The translations under genes were made by a program, and so were the position numbers. This document shows positions 16,599-24,919 of a stretch of 64,000 nucleotides of DNA, one piece after another. The DNA comes from Streptomyces mutomycini. GTDB taxonomy: Bacteria > Actinomycetota > Actinomycetes > Streptomycetales > Streptomycetaceae. Location: positions 1 to 64,000 of the forward strand of contig NZ_MAPV01000072.1 in NCBI RefSeq assembly GCF_001700505.1. Reading direction: 5' to 3'. The notes beneath the pieces are model-generated. The model was not told the DNA's origin, did not search any database, and was given only the letters and a program-made list of their open reading frames with translations. The first letter of the stretch is position 1, and each line of letters begins with the position of its first letter.

Positions 16599-18202
16599 CG
16601 GTCCTCTCCCCCGTCCCGGGGGTCGGTTCCGGAGCCGTCTGCCCCGGAGTCGTCGCTGCCCGGTGCTTCCAGGTGGCCGGAGGCCGCGCCGGTCATCGCC
16701 GAGCCGAGCTCCTCGGGAGTGACGGCCGCCGGGTCGGCGTCCGCCACGAGCTTGCCGCGGTACATGACGCGCAGCGTGTCGGAGAGCCCGATGAGCTCGT
16801 CGAGGTCCGCGGAGATCAGCAGGACCGCGAGGCCCTCGTGGCGCGCTTCGCGGATCTGGTCCCAGATCTGCGCCTGCGCACCGACGTCCACGCCCCGGGT
16901 GGGATGCGCGGCGATCAGCAGCTTGGGGTTGTGGCTCATCTCGCGGCCGACGATCAGCTTCTGCTGGTTGCCGCCGGAGAGCGAGGCCGCGGTGACCTCG
17001 ATGCCGGGGGTGCGGACGTCGTACTCGCGCACGATCCGCTCGGTGTCGGCGCGCGCCGCCTTGAGGTCGAGGAACGCGCCCTTGCTGTTGGGCTTCTCGG
17101 TGACGTGGCCCAGCATGCGGTTCTCCCAGAGCGGTGCTTCCAGGAGAAGGCCGTGCCGGTGCCGGTCCTCGGGGATGACGGCCATGCCGTCCTCGCGGCG
17201 CTTGCGGGTGGCCGCGTGGGAGATGTCGGCGCCGTCGAGCGTGAGCGAACCGGTGTCGAGGGTGCGCATGCCCATGATGGCGTCGACGAGTTCGGACTGG
17301 CCGTTGCCCTCGACGCCCGCGATGCCGAGCACTTCGCCCTTGTGGATCGTGAAGGTGATGCCGTCGAGCACGGCGCGCACCACACCGTCGGGGTCGGTGG
17401 CCGTCAGCCGCAGGTCCTCGACCGTCAGCATCGGGGTGTCGGTGACGGTGGACTCCCGGGTCTCGGGCGAGGGGAGTTCACTGCCCACCATCAGCTCCGC
17501 GAGCTGCTTGCTGGTCGTGTTCGCGGGGTCGGCGGTGCCCACCGTCGTTCCGCGCCGGATCACGGTGATCTCGTCGGCGACCGACAGCACCTCGCCCAGC
17601 TTGTGGGAGATGAAGATGACGGTGAGGCCCTCCGCCTTCAGCTCACGCAGGTTGTCGAAGAGGGCGTCGACCTCCTGCGGCACGAGGACGGCCGTGGGCT
17701 CGTCGAGGATCAGGGTGCGGGCGCCGCGGTAGAGGACCTTGAGGATCTCCACCCGCTGGCGGTCGGCGACCCCGAGGTCCTCGACGACCGCGTCGGGGCG
17801 GACACCGAGGCCGTACGCGTCGGAGATCTCCTTGATCTTCGCCCGCGCCCTGTCGCCGATGCCGTGCAGCTTCTCGGAGCCGAGAACGACGTTCTCGAGG
17901 ACCGTGAGGTAGTCGGCGAGCATGAAGTGCTGGTGCACCATGCCGATACCGCGGCCGATGGCGTCGCCCGGGCTGGTGAACGAGACCTGTTCACCATCCA
18001 CCGAGATGGTGCCCTCGTCCGGCTTCTGCATCCCGTAAAGGATCTTCATCAGGGTGGACTTGCCGGCGCCGTTCTCACCGACGAGGGCGTGGACGGTGCC
18101 GCGGCTCACCGTGATGTCGATGTCGTGGTTGGCCACGACGCCGGGGAATCGTTTGGTGATGCCGCGGAGCTCTACGGCATGAGGACTGCTGGACGCTTTG
18201 AT
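16595..18202 (-). CDS. Nucleoside ABC transporter ATPase (two ABC domains), probable ATC start
   Basis: About 535 residues with two ATP-binding cassettes, as in sugar/nucleoside importers (NupO). Domain 1 has Walker A GENGAGKSTLMK, a Walker B ending TLILDEPTAVL and the switch HisK in ISHKLGEV. Domain 2 has the degenerate Walker A GVEGNGQSEL and an intact signature LSGGNQQK, the usual asymmetry. No ATG, GTG or TTG fits in frame at the right place. The only good Shine-Dalgarno (AAGGAG) stands 8 nt before an in-frame ATC at 18202 (peptide IKASSSPHAVELRG). The next in-frame GTG would cut into the first beta strand. A nucleoside-regulon palindrome lies 90 bp upstream. Confidence 0.85.
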   Translation of the reverse strand: MKASSSPHAVELRGITKRFPGVVANHDIDITVSRGTVHALVGENGAGKSTLMKILYGMQKPDEGTISVDGEQVSFTSPGDAIGRGIGMVHQHFMLADYLTVLENVVLGSEKLHGIGDRARAKIKEISDAYGLGVRPDAVVEDLGVADRQRVEILKVLYRGARTLILDEPTAVLVPQEVDALFDNLRELKAEGLTVIFISHKLGEVLSVADEITVIRRGTTVGTADPANTTSKQLAELMVGSELPSPETRESTVTDTPMLTVEDLRLTATDPDGVVRAVLDGITFTIHKGEVLGIAGVEGNGQSELVDAIMGMRTLDTGSLTLDGADISHAATRKRREDGMAVIPEDRHRHGLLLEAPLWENRMLGHVTEKPNSKGAFLDLKAARADTERIVREYDVRTPGIEVTAASLSGGNQQKLIVGREMSHNPKLLIAAHPTRGVDVGAQAQIWDQIREARHEGLAVLLISADLDELIGLSDTLRVMYRGKLVADADPAAVTPEELGSAMTGAASGHLEAPGSDDSGADGSGTDPRDGGEDR

Positions 18203-18291
18203 GGCGCACTCTCCTTGGCAGGAGCGGAGGGCGGGCGATGTACGGACACAGCGCGGGGACCGGTGGCGAAAACTACCGTGGCCGGCGGGCA

Positions 18292-18303
18292 CTACGCGCG
18301 TAG
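18292..18303 (-). promoter_or_regulatory. Nucleoside-regulon operator at ABC operon
   Basis: A perfect copy of CTACGCGCGTAG, 90 bp upstream of the ATPase start, next to a -10-like TAGTTT further downstream on the minus strand. It implies a promoter for ATPase-permease-permease-cdd separate from that of the binding protein. Confidence 0.65.
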
Positions 18304-18397
18304 CGCCGCCGAATCGTCGGCCACCCGGCGAAGGGCGGCGGACCAGGGGCACGATACCGAAGCACGCCGGGAGTCCCGGCCCGGAGGTACACGTGAA

Positions 18398-18441
18398 CCG
18401 GGGTCCGCGGGCGCGGTGGAAACCGCACCCGCGGACCCCGG
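18398..18441. terminator. Terminator hairpin after BMP lipoprotein gene
   Basis: Twenty-base arms (18398-18417 and 18422-18441) pair with one internal mismatch around a 4-nt loop, 15 bp past the BMP stop on the minus strand. Read-through would feed the ABC operon. Confidence 0.8.
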
Positions 18442-18455
18442 TGTGAGTGGTCCGG

Positions 18456-19496
18456 TCAGAGCGTGGTCTTGACCTTGATCGAGCCGTCGGCGATCTTCTT
18501 CTTCGCCTCGTCGATCTTGGCCTGGATGTCCGTGAGGTGGTCACCCGTGGTGGTCAGGCTGACGCCGTCCTCGGCCAGCGAGTAGGACTGCGTGCCGCTG
18601 AGCGGCTTGCCGTCCTTGATGGACTTCACCAGCTCGTAGACACCGCTGTCGACGTTCTTCACGACCGACGTCATGATCGTGTCGGCGTACTTCGACAGGG
18701 CCGGGTCCTTGGCCTGGTCGGAGTCGACGCCGATGGACCAGGCGCCCTTCTTGCCCGCGACGGCCTCGATCGCACCGGCGCCGGAGCCGCCCGCCGCGGC
18801 GAAGACCACGTCCGCGCCCTTGTCCAGCATGCCCTTGGCAGCGGCCTCACCCTTGTCCGGGCTGCCGAAACCGGACAGGTCGGAACCGGTGGACAGGTAC
18901 TGGATCTGGACCTTGGCCTTCGGGTTCGTGTCGATCACGCCCTGCTGGAAGCCGGCCGCGAACTTCTTGATCAGCGGAAGGTCGACGCCGCCGATGAAGC
19001 CGACCTGACCGTCCTTGGACTTCAGCGCCGCCGCGACACCGGCGAGGTACGAGCCCTGCTCCTCGGTGAAGACGATGGAGGCCACGTTCTTGGCCTCGGA
19101 GACCGAGTCGATCAGGCCGAAGGTGGTGTCGGGGTGCGACTTGGCGACCTTGTCGATCGCGGCCTGGTAGGCGAAGCCGACACCGATCACCGGGTTGTAG
19201 CCGCCCTCGGCGAGCGACGCCAGACGCTGCTCACGGTCGGCCGGGGTCTCGCCGCTCTTGGCGGTGAGCTCCTTGGTCTCGGCGTCGAACTCGGCCTTGG
19301 CCTTGTCCAGACCACGGGCGGCGGAGTCGTTGAACGAGTTGTCGCCACGGCCGCCGACGTCGTAGGCCATGCCGATCTTCATCTGGTCCTTGTCGGAACC
19401 AGTGCTTTCGGTGGACGATTCACCGCAGGCGGTAGCGGTGAAGGCGAGAGCCGCGGAAACGGTACACGCAGCAGCGATCTTGGATACGCGGCGCAA
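18456..19496 (-). CDS. BMP-family substrate-binding lipoprotein (nucleoside)
   Basis: A 346-residue extracellular binding lipoprotein of the Bmp/PnrA family, which bind purine nucleosides for ABC import. The N-terminus is LRRVSKIAAACTVSAALAF, with lipid attachment likely at the Cys in TATACGES. Family segments include IGMAYDVGGRGDNSFND, VGFAYQAAID, GFIGGVDLPLIKKF and the C-terminal SYSLAEDGVSLT. The start is a TTG at 19496, placed 7 nt after AAGGAG. The longer frame upstream lacks a signal peptide and is rejected. The gene has its own promoter, with a diverged copy of the regulon palindrome at 19556-19567. Confidence 0.9.
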   Translation of the reverse strand: MRRVSKIAAACTVSAALAFTATACGESSTESTGSDKDQMKIGMAYDVGGRGDNSFNDSAARGLDKAKAEFDAETKELTAKSGETPADREQRLASLAEGGYNPVIGVGFAYQAAIDKVAKSHPDTTFGLIDSVSEAKNVASIVFTEEQGSYLAGVAAALKSKDGQVGFIGGVDLPLIKKFAAGFQQGVIDTNPKAKVQIQYLSTGSDLSGFGSPDKGEAAAKGMLDKGADVVFAAAGGSGAGAIEAVAGKKGAWSIGVDSDQAKDPALSKYADTIMTSVVKNVDSGVYELVKSIKDGKPLSGTQSYSLAEDGVSLTTTGDHLTDIQAKIDEAKKKIADGSIKVKTTL

Positions 19497-19555
19497 GGGA
19501 CGCTCCTTCAAACCTGACCGAAGCGCCTCTTCCGGCGCTGGTTTCGCGGCGATCG

Positions 19556-19567
19556 TAACGCGCGTAG
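19556..19567 (-). promoter_or_regulatory. Nucleoside-regulon operator at BMP gene
   Basis: TAACGCGCGTAG matches 10 of 12 positions of CTACGCGCGTAG, 60 bp upstream of the BMP start, overlapping a -10-like TACGAT on the minus strand. Confidence 0.55.
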
Positions 19568-19701
19568 ATGTCAGATAAGGACCCGTACGGAAGCCGTTAT
19601 CGGATCGTCGCGAACAGAAGATGTCGAGTCCGGTCACGAGACGTTACGGGCGCAGAACGCGACGTGTTCCGGACGACGTTCACCTGCGGCTTCTTCCCCG
19701 G

Positions 19702-20916
19702 TCAGGCGTCCAGCAGCGCGGCGGCGGTGAACAGCTCCACGCCCACCGTGATCGCCTCCTCGTCCACGTCGAAGTCGCCCCGGTGCAGGTCCAGACCGCG
19801 GGTGTCACCGGGGGCCCGTACGCCGAGCCTCGCCATGGCCCCCGGGATCTTCTCCAGGTACCAGGAGAAGTCCTCGCCGCCCAGGCTCTGTTCGGTGTCC
19901 TCGATCGCATACGATCCGCGGCGGATGGTCATCGCGGCGTCCAGGAGACCGATCGTCTCGGCCTCGTTCACCACGGGCGGCACCCCGCGGACGTAGTCGA
20001 TCACCGTCTTCGCCCCGTGCATCGCGGCCACCTCGTCGATCGCCGCGTGCACCAGGTCGGGCGCCTGCCGCCAGCTCTCCAGATCGAGACAGCGCACCGT
20101 CCCTGACAGCTCGGCGCGCTGCGGGATCACATTGGGCGCGTGGCCCGTCTGGAGCCGTCCCCAGGTGACCGCGAGCCCGGCCCGTGCGTCCACACGGCGG
20201 GCGAGCAGCGCGGGGACGTCGGTGGCCACCCGCGCGGCGGCGGTGACCAGGTCGGTGGTGAGGTGCGGGCGGGCGGTGTGCCCGCCGGGGCCGTCGAGGG
20301 TGACCTCCAGGCGGTCGCAGGCCGAGGTGATCGGCCCGATCCGGAGCCCGACCCGGCCCACGTCCACCTTGGGGTCGCAGTGCACCCCGATGATCCGCCC
20401 CACCCCTTCCAGCACCCCGGCAGCGACGGCGTCGGTGGCACCGCCGGGCAGCACCTCCTCGGCGGGCTGGAACAGCAGCCGCACCGGGCGGGGCAGCAGC
20501 CCCTGCCGGTCCAGCTGGCTGAGGACGAGCCCCGCGCCCAGGACACAGCTCGTGTGGACGTCGTGCCCGCAGGCGTGCGCACGGTCGGGCACGGTGGACC
20601 GGTAGGAGACGCCCGTCTTGGTGTCCGGGATCGGCAGCCCGTCGATGTCACCCCGCAGCGCCAGCATCGGCGTCACACCGTCCCACTCCCCCACGTCACA
20701 GACGAGCCCCGTGCCACCGGGCAGCACCTGCGGTTCGAGGCCCGCCTTCTCCAGCCGGGCCTTGATCGCCGCGGTGGTACGGAACTCCTGGTTGCCGAGC
20801 TCGGGGTGCATGTGCAGATCACGGCGGAAGGCGATGAGCTCGGCACGCAGGTCGTCGGGCAGGGCGCCGGGCAGGACGGCCTCGGAGTGGGGCGCACGGG
20901 ACTTCAACTGGTTCAC
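19702..20916 (-). CDS. M20D-family amidohydrolase
   Basis: A 404-residue metal-dependent amidohydrolase of the aminobenzoyl-glutamate/N-acyl-amino-acid group (M20D). Motifs are FRRDLHMHPELGNQEF, LRGDIDGLPI, HACGHDVHT (metal ligands), QPAEEVLPGG with the catalytic Glu pair, and the late GGEDFSWYLE. It hydrolyses an amide bond of an N-acylated amino acid or auxin-like conjugate; the exact substrate is unknown. It starts on GTG with a -10-like TACCCT about 7 nt upstream, so it may be leaderless. It is not obviously linked to the nucleoside genes. Confidence 0.88.
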   Translation of the reverse strand: MNQLKSRAPHSEAVLPGALPDDLRAELIAFRRDLHMHPELGNQEFRTTAAIKARLEKAGLEPQVLPGGTGLVCDVGEWDGVTPMLALRGDIDGLPIPDTKTGVSYRSTVPDRAHACGHDVHTSCVLGAGLVLSQLDRQGLLPRPVRLLFQPAEEVLPGGATDAVAAGVLEGVGRIIGVHCDPKVDVGRVGLRIGPITSACDRLEVTLDGPGGHTARPHLTTDLVTAAARVATDVPALLARRVDARAGLAVTWGRLQTGHAPNVIPQRAELSGTVRCLDLESWRQAPDLVHAAIDEVAAMHGAKTVIDYVRGVPPVVNEAETIGLLDAAMTIRRGSYAIEDTEQSLGGEDFSWYLEKIPGAMARLGVRAPGDTRGLDLHRGDFDVDEEAITVGVELFTAAALLDA

Positions 20917-20977
20917 CTAGTCAAGGGTAGGCCCCTGACACCCGCAACTGGCCACAGATCAACAAAAGTTCAGCCGC

Positions 20978-21172
20978 TTAGAGGAACAAAGACGGTGCGG
21001 CGGCGTGTGATGGGCGGTTGCGGTGGGTATGCTCTCCCGTTCGCCGTTCCGGTGTGAGCGTGTCCAGCCGCTCCTGTTCCTCCCCCGGGATGCGCAGGGC
21101 GTGCACGTCCTTGATACGGACTGTGTCCTCCACGAGACGGGTTTCGTCCCGCGTTGCCGCCTCTCCTGTCAC
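20978..21172 (-). CDS. Possible small protein coupled to upstream gene
   Basis: A 64-residue frame starting on GTG that overlaps the stop of the gene ending at 21169 (GTGA). The peptide is charged, with an amphipathic middle (VRIKDVHALRIPGEEQERLD) and no known domain. GC at third codon positions is lower than in neighbours, so it may be a diverging or non-coding frame. Coupling is the main argument in its favour. Confidence 0.35.
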   Translation of the reverse strand: MTGEAATRDETRLVEDTVRIKDVHALRIPGEEQERLDTLTPERRTGEHTHRNRPSHAAAPSLFL

Positions 21173-22215
21173 GGCGACCTGAGCAGCTCACGCAGGGTGC
21201 CCACATACGCCGCCACATCACGCCCGGCGGGCGGCTCGGGCGCAGTGGTCGTGTCGGCCGGAGCCGAGGTGCGGCAGGAGCGGCAGAGGCCGTCGGGGAG
21301 CGCCTCGGGGCGGCCGGGGGCGCCGCACTGCGTGCACTCGACCATGGGGCGGCGCCCGGGCGTGGCCGGTGCGTCCGGGGCCGGGGCTGCGGGCAGCAAG
21401 GGCGGGAGCTTGTCGCGGAGCCTGCGCCTGACGAAGCCGACCGGCGAGTCCACGGCCGCCGGGAGCCCCGCCGTGAGCGTCCGGACCAGGTACTCGGTGT
21501 TCACGCCGCGCGCGAGCCAGGCGGCGGCCGCCTCCTCCAACGCTGCACAGTCGGCGGCGGAGAGGGCGAGGCGGGCATCGGCCCGGCCGAGCCGGGCCAG
21601 GGCGAGGTAGGCGGGCGAAGGCGCGCCCGCCGGAGCCGCCTGCGGGGCCTCTTCCGGACCGGGGGCAGGCTGGGGAACCGGCTCGGGCTCCTCGGTCCGC
21701 TGCTGCGGCACGGCGAGGACGGACGCAGCAGCGGGGACGGCGGGGGCGGCCGGGACCGCACCGAGGAACGCGGCCCACCACTCGTTGTCGCGGGCCGTGC
21801 GGGACCAGTAGGTGCGGGTGATCCAGCGGATCTGGCCGCCGCCCGCGTCCGCCGGGCACCGGACGTGGCGAAGGTGTCCGGCCACACCCAGGGCCCTCAG
21901 GGCGCTGCCGACGGCCATCTGCCCGTACAGCGGCAGGGACTTGGCCAGGGACTTGATGTCCATGGCCGCTCCGTCGGGCAGGTGGTCGACGTATCCGGCG
22001 ACGTACCGCTCACGCTCCGGCAGCAGGGCGAAGTCATCGGGCCGGGGCGGGCGTTGACCGGGCGTGGAGCGCTTTCCGTAGCCCGGGTTGGCCTTCGCGT
22101 ACGGGCGGGAGAGGGGTGCGGGGGCGCACAGGGCGGGGCTAATGTGCTGGGTAGCCACGAGATCGGCGTCCATTCGATCTTGGGGTGAGACCCCGGCCCG
22201 GTGTGCCAACACCAT
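21169..22215 (-). CDS. Conserved Streptomyces protein, helix-turn-helix-like, unknown
   Basis: Up to 348 residues. A conserved-looking N-terminal part (about 55-150, with LLPERERYVAGYVDHLP and IKSLAKSLPLYGQMAVGSALRALG) resembles a winged-helix module and is followed by RCPADAGGGQIRWITRTYWS. Then come a Pro/Ala-rich linker (about 155-205), a helical part, and a C-terminal zinc-ribbon-like CTQCGAPGRPEALPDGLCRSC (four Cys). Databases often call such proteins MarR-like; I cannot confirm this. The start may instead be ATG at 22173 (MDADLVA). Upstream is a 10-bp direct repeat. Confidence 0.65.
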   Translation of the reverse strand: MVLAHRAGVSPQDRMDADLVATQHISPALCAPAPLSRPYAKANPGYGKRSTPGQRPPRPDDFALLPERERYVAGYVDHLPDGAAMDIKSLAKSLPLYGQMAVGSALRALGVAGHLRHVRCPADAGGGQIRWITRTYWSRTARDNEWWAAFLGAVPAAPAVPAAASVLAVPQQRTEEPEPVPQPAPGPEEAPQAAPAGAPSPAYLALARLGRADARLALSAADCAALEEAAAAWLARGVNTEYLVRTLTAGLPAAVDSPVGFVRRRLRDKLPPLLPAAPAPDAPATPGRRPMVECTQCGAPGRPEALPDGLCRSCRTSAPADTTTAPEPPAGRDVAAYVGTLRELLRSP

Positions 22216-22583
22216 GTCGGGGTCGTTCAGTTGTGGGCACCGTAAGCACTCGTGACGTTGCGCCGCAAGCTAGTCACGATTAGTCATACTTGCTGGCCGT
22301 GACGGGTCGGGGAGGTCGGGAAGGTTTCCTGCCAACCTTCTTTTCCCTACCGGTTGACTACACGTCTCGGGTCCCGGCGCTCGGCTCCCGACCCCCGGAT
22401 CCCGAAGCTCAAGCTCCGGGCCCGCACCCGCCTTCATGCCCCCGAACGAGTGAACCGGCCGGTCCCGGCGCTCGAAGCCCGGGAGTCGAGCTTCGGGCTT
22501 CGGGGCGCGGTGTTGGCGGACCGCCCTCGACGAGCTCGGACAATCGGGCCAGGACCGGTGTCGCGTTCGATTACTCTGCGCGA
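22216..22583. other. Intergenic region with TGACTA repeats
   Basis: This is a divergent promoter region of 368 bp without a credible gene. On the minus strand TGACTAATCG is followed directly by TGACTAGCTT (within 22265-22285), a 10-bp direct repeat that could bind a regulator. The sequence GTCCCGGCGCTCG occurs twice (near 22373 and 22463). CCCGAAGCTC at 22400-22409 can pair with GAGCTTCGGG at 22488-22497. A -10-like TACTCT (22572-22577) stands 6 nt before the next ATG. Confidence 0.5.
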
Positions 22584-23312
22584 ATGTCCAACGTGAGCGT
22601 GCACAGCGGTTACCGCACGGGGGGCCTGTGGGCTGCGGCAGGAATCTCCTTCACCGTGCTGACGGTCGCCTCGGCGATCGCCGTGTTCGGCATGCTCGAG
22701 TTCGACGAGCGGTGCATGCACGGGCTGATCGAGGGTCCCGGAAGGCTCCGGGACGTGCGGTACCAGGCGTTTCCACCGGCCACCGTCTGCGAGTTCCAGG
22801 GCGGTGACGTCCTGTCCGTCGGCGGCCGGGCCGTGCTCGGAACCCTGCTCCGTGCCGGTCTGGCGGTCATGGTGGCCTGTGTGTTCGTGGCCCTGCTCGC
22901 GGAGTGCCTCGACCCACGCCCCGGCGGCCGGTTCGTGACGCCGATGTCCAGAGCCGAGAAACTCCGCCGTACGGGAACGGCCTTCTCCGTCACCGGTTCC
23001 GCGTTCCTCCTGGTGTACGCACTGGCCGGCTGGAAGCTGCTCGTGGGGCCGTCCTCGGCCTGCTCGGCGGGCGCGGACTGGGGGCTCCATGCGCCCAGGA
23101 CGCTGGAGTACAGCTTCTTCCCGCCCCAGGCGACCTGCCAGTACACCAGCGGCATGACGGAGCGCATGAATCCCGACTGGGTGGCGTCGCTGACGGCGCA
23201 GTCCGCCGCACCCGCGTTGCTCGCCGGGATCGCCTTCGCCGTCGCGTTCAGGCGCTGGGGCGTGGAGCGGCGGGCGGTGCGGGAAGCCGGGGACGGAGGC
23301 GGCTCCCGTTGA
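22584..23312 (+). CDS. Integral membrane protein, unknown
   Basis: A 242-residue protein with four predicted membrane helices (about 16-38, 90-112, 130-152 and 212-232). The two outside loops are each Cys-containing (RCMHG...TVCEF and SACSAG...ATCQY), suggesting two loop disulfides. The two halves look alike (each loop has a Phe-Pro-rich FPPAT/FFPPQAT segment), hinting at an internal duplication. The ATG at 22584 is preceded by TACTCT at a leaderless spacing. The longer frame upstream is an artefact of GC content. The gene is coupled to the next one by a TTGA overlap. I do not recognise the family. Confidence 0.65.
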   Translation: MSNVSVHSGYRTGGLWAAAGISFTVLTVASAIAVFGMLEFDERCMHGLIEGPGRLRDVRYQAFPPATVCEFQGGDVLSVGGRAVLGTLLRAGLAVMVACVFVALLAECLDPRPGGRFVTPMSRAEKLRRTGTAFSVTGSAFLLVYALAGWKLLVGPSSACSAGADWGLHAPRTLEYSFFPPQATCQYTSGMTERMNPDWVASLTAQSAAPALLAGIAFAVAFRRWGVERRAVREAGDGGGSR

Positions 23313-23782
23313 TCAGCAGTCCGTACGGCGAACCCGCCACCCTCCTCCACCGGTTCGGCCGGACCTTCCGTGTCTGGGGCTACGGGGTGAGCCACTCCCA
23401 CCTGTTGCTCCGGTCCCGCAAGGACGGGGTGGAGGACAGCCGGCTGGACCTCCACTTCGAGGCGGTCGACTCCATGCAGCTCGTGAAGCGGTACGAGGAC
23501 CTCGAACTCCACGCCGTCGACGACGCCGAGTTCTCCCGCGTCTACGAGGAATCCGGCGTCCCGCCGGGGTGGCGGGACACCCGTCTGGTGGTCCGTCTGC
23601 GATCCCGCAGCGGCACGGGATACGTGCAGTGCGGGCGCATCGTCGTCGACCGGCACCAGGACGACGGGGACGGACCGGGCGATGAGTCCGCGATCCGTGA
23701 TGTGGTCTGGAGCCTGCGCCCCTCGGGACTCCGCGCCCCGGGCGGACCCGCAGGCGATCCGTCGGCCCACCGGCAGGAGTGA
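23309..23782 (+). CDS. Hypothetical protein coupled to membrane protein
   Basis: A 157-residue soluble protein starting on TTG that overlaps the stop of the membrane protein (TTGA). It begins LISSPYGEPATLLHRFGRTFRVWGYG and is rich in beta strands by appearance (HSHLLLRSR, RLDLHFEAVDSMQLV, RLVVRLRSR, YVQCGRIVVD). No signal peptide or known domain is visible. The operon structure suggests a partner of the preceding membrane protein. It converges on the glycan cluster gene ending at 23862. Confidence 0.6.
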   Translation: MISSPYGEPATLLHRFGRTFRVWGYGVSHSHLLLRSRKDGVEDSRLDLHFEAVDSMQLVKRYEDLELHAVDDAEFSRVYEESGVPPGWRDTRLVVRLRSRSGTGYVQCGRIVVDRHQDDGDGPGDESAIRDVVWSLRPSGLRAPGGPAGDPSAHRQE

Positions 23783-23861
23783 AGACCGCCTGGAGTGTGC
23801 CTCGGAACCCGCCCGGCTCCGGGAGACGGGCAGCCGGGCGGCGGCACCGGTCGTGGGCGTC

Positions 23862-24908
23862 CTATCCCTCCGTGGCCGCCACCGCCGTGGCCCGCCAGGG
23901 CGCCAGCCGCTGCACGTCCTTCGCCGTCTCCGTGACACCGCTCAGGAAGCCGTGGGCGCGCGGGGAGGCCGTGTCGCGGAGCCACTCCGGCGCTATGTCG
24001 CACACCGCGACCTTCACGCCCGTGCCCACCAGGGCCAGCGGAAGGGTGTGGACCACCGTGGAGGGGAAGCTCAGGACCGTGTGGCCGATGGGGCCTCTGC
24101 GGGCGATGAGCTCCAGGGGAAGGTCGGGGCGGACGATCTCCAGGCCGGTGGCGGCTTCCAGGGCGTGGAGCTTGTCCGCGGATTCGCGGCGGTGGGCGAA
24201 GTAGCGGGTCGCACCGTGGGTACGGGCCAGTGCGGTGACCGCCTCCTCGTACGGGACCGGGTCGACCACCCCCGTCTCCACCAGGGAGGTACCGACCAGG
24301 TCGGCGCCCTTGGTGATGAGGGGCGGGCCGAAGCGTTCCCGGGTCCAGGCGAAGGTGTTCGCCGTGACCTCGATGCCGTCGGGGGCTTCCACCGGCATCG
24401 CGGTGAACACCTCGACCGTGCGGGTCGCCGACGGGGTGAAGCTGCGGCGGGCCCTGGAGGTGACCGGGGCCAGGAGCAGTTCGCGCGGGCCCCCGCTGCC
24501 CCGCCGGTGCCAGCGCACCAGGCGCTCGCCGCCCGCCAGTTGGGCGACGAACTCCATGGTGGCGGTGCCGTCGTCGACGACCGTGATCCGGCGGGTGCGG
24601 ACCAGGCTGAGGAGGAGCTGCACGTACCGGGAGAACGGGTCCCCGATGACGATGCGGTCGGCCTTGCGGATCAGGCCGGTCAGCGCGCGCAGGGCCTTCA
24701 GAGGCGCGCCGGTCTCCCCGCGCGCCTCCTGCCAGCGGACGGTGACGCCCTCGTCGCGGGCCAGCTCCGCCATCCTGCGCAGCTGTCCGCGCGACATCGG
24801 GTCGACCGGGGGGAGGACGACGATGGTGGTGTCGGTTCCTCCCCGGGTGTGGGTCCACTCCAGGACGTTCAGGAGCTGGACCGGGCTCTCGACGAAGGCG
24901 AGGTTCAC
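23862..24908 (-). CDS. Sialyltransferase-like glycosyltransferase of wall-polymer cluster
   Basis: A 348-residue cytoplasmic protein resembling capsule glycosyltransferases of the GT52/GT38-like GT-B group. MNLAFVESPVQLLNVLEW starts the first Rossmann-like half. RITVVDDGTATMEF matches the (V/E)DG turn seen in LOS sialyltransferases. The C-terminal half ends with FPSTVVHTLPLALVG, equivalent to the S/T-rich CMP-binding loop of that group. It is the last gene of the nonulosonate operon 28521-23862 (four genes, gaps of 11-20 bp). It probably transfers the CMP-activated sugar made by the two genes before it. Confidence 0.7.
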   Translation of the reverse strand: MNLAFVESPVQLLNVLEWTHTRGGTDTTIVVLPPVDPMSRGQLRRMAELARDEGVTVRWQEARGETGAPLKALRALTGLIRKADRIVIGDPFSRYVQLLLSLVRTRRITVVDDGTATMEFVAQLAGGERLVRWHRRGSGGPRELLLAPVTSRARRSFTPSATRTVEVFTAMPVEAPDGIEVTANTFAWTRERFGPPLITKGADLVGTSLVETGVVDPVPYEEAVTALARTHGATRYFAHRRESADKLHALEAATGLEIVRPDLPLELIARRGPIGHTVLSFPSTVVHTLPLALVGTGVKVAVCDIAPEWLRDTASPRAHGFLSGVTETAKDVQRLAPWRATAVAATEG

Positions 24909-24919
24909 CGGTCGGCCCG

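Noticed and set aside
18203-18544. Upstream extension of the ABC ATPase frame
   Set aside because: Low-complexity Arg/Ser/Pro sequence crossing a terminator and the nucleoside operator.
23542-24858. 438-codon minus-strand frame overlapping the transferase at 23862
   Set aside because: Gly/Arg/Pro-rich composition typical of an out-of-frame shadow; the 348-residue frame has the conserved motifs.
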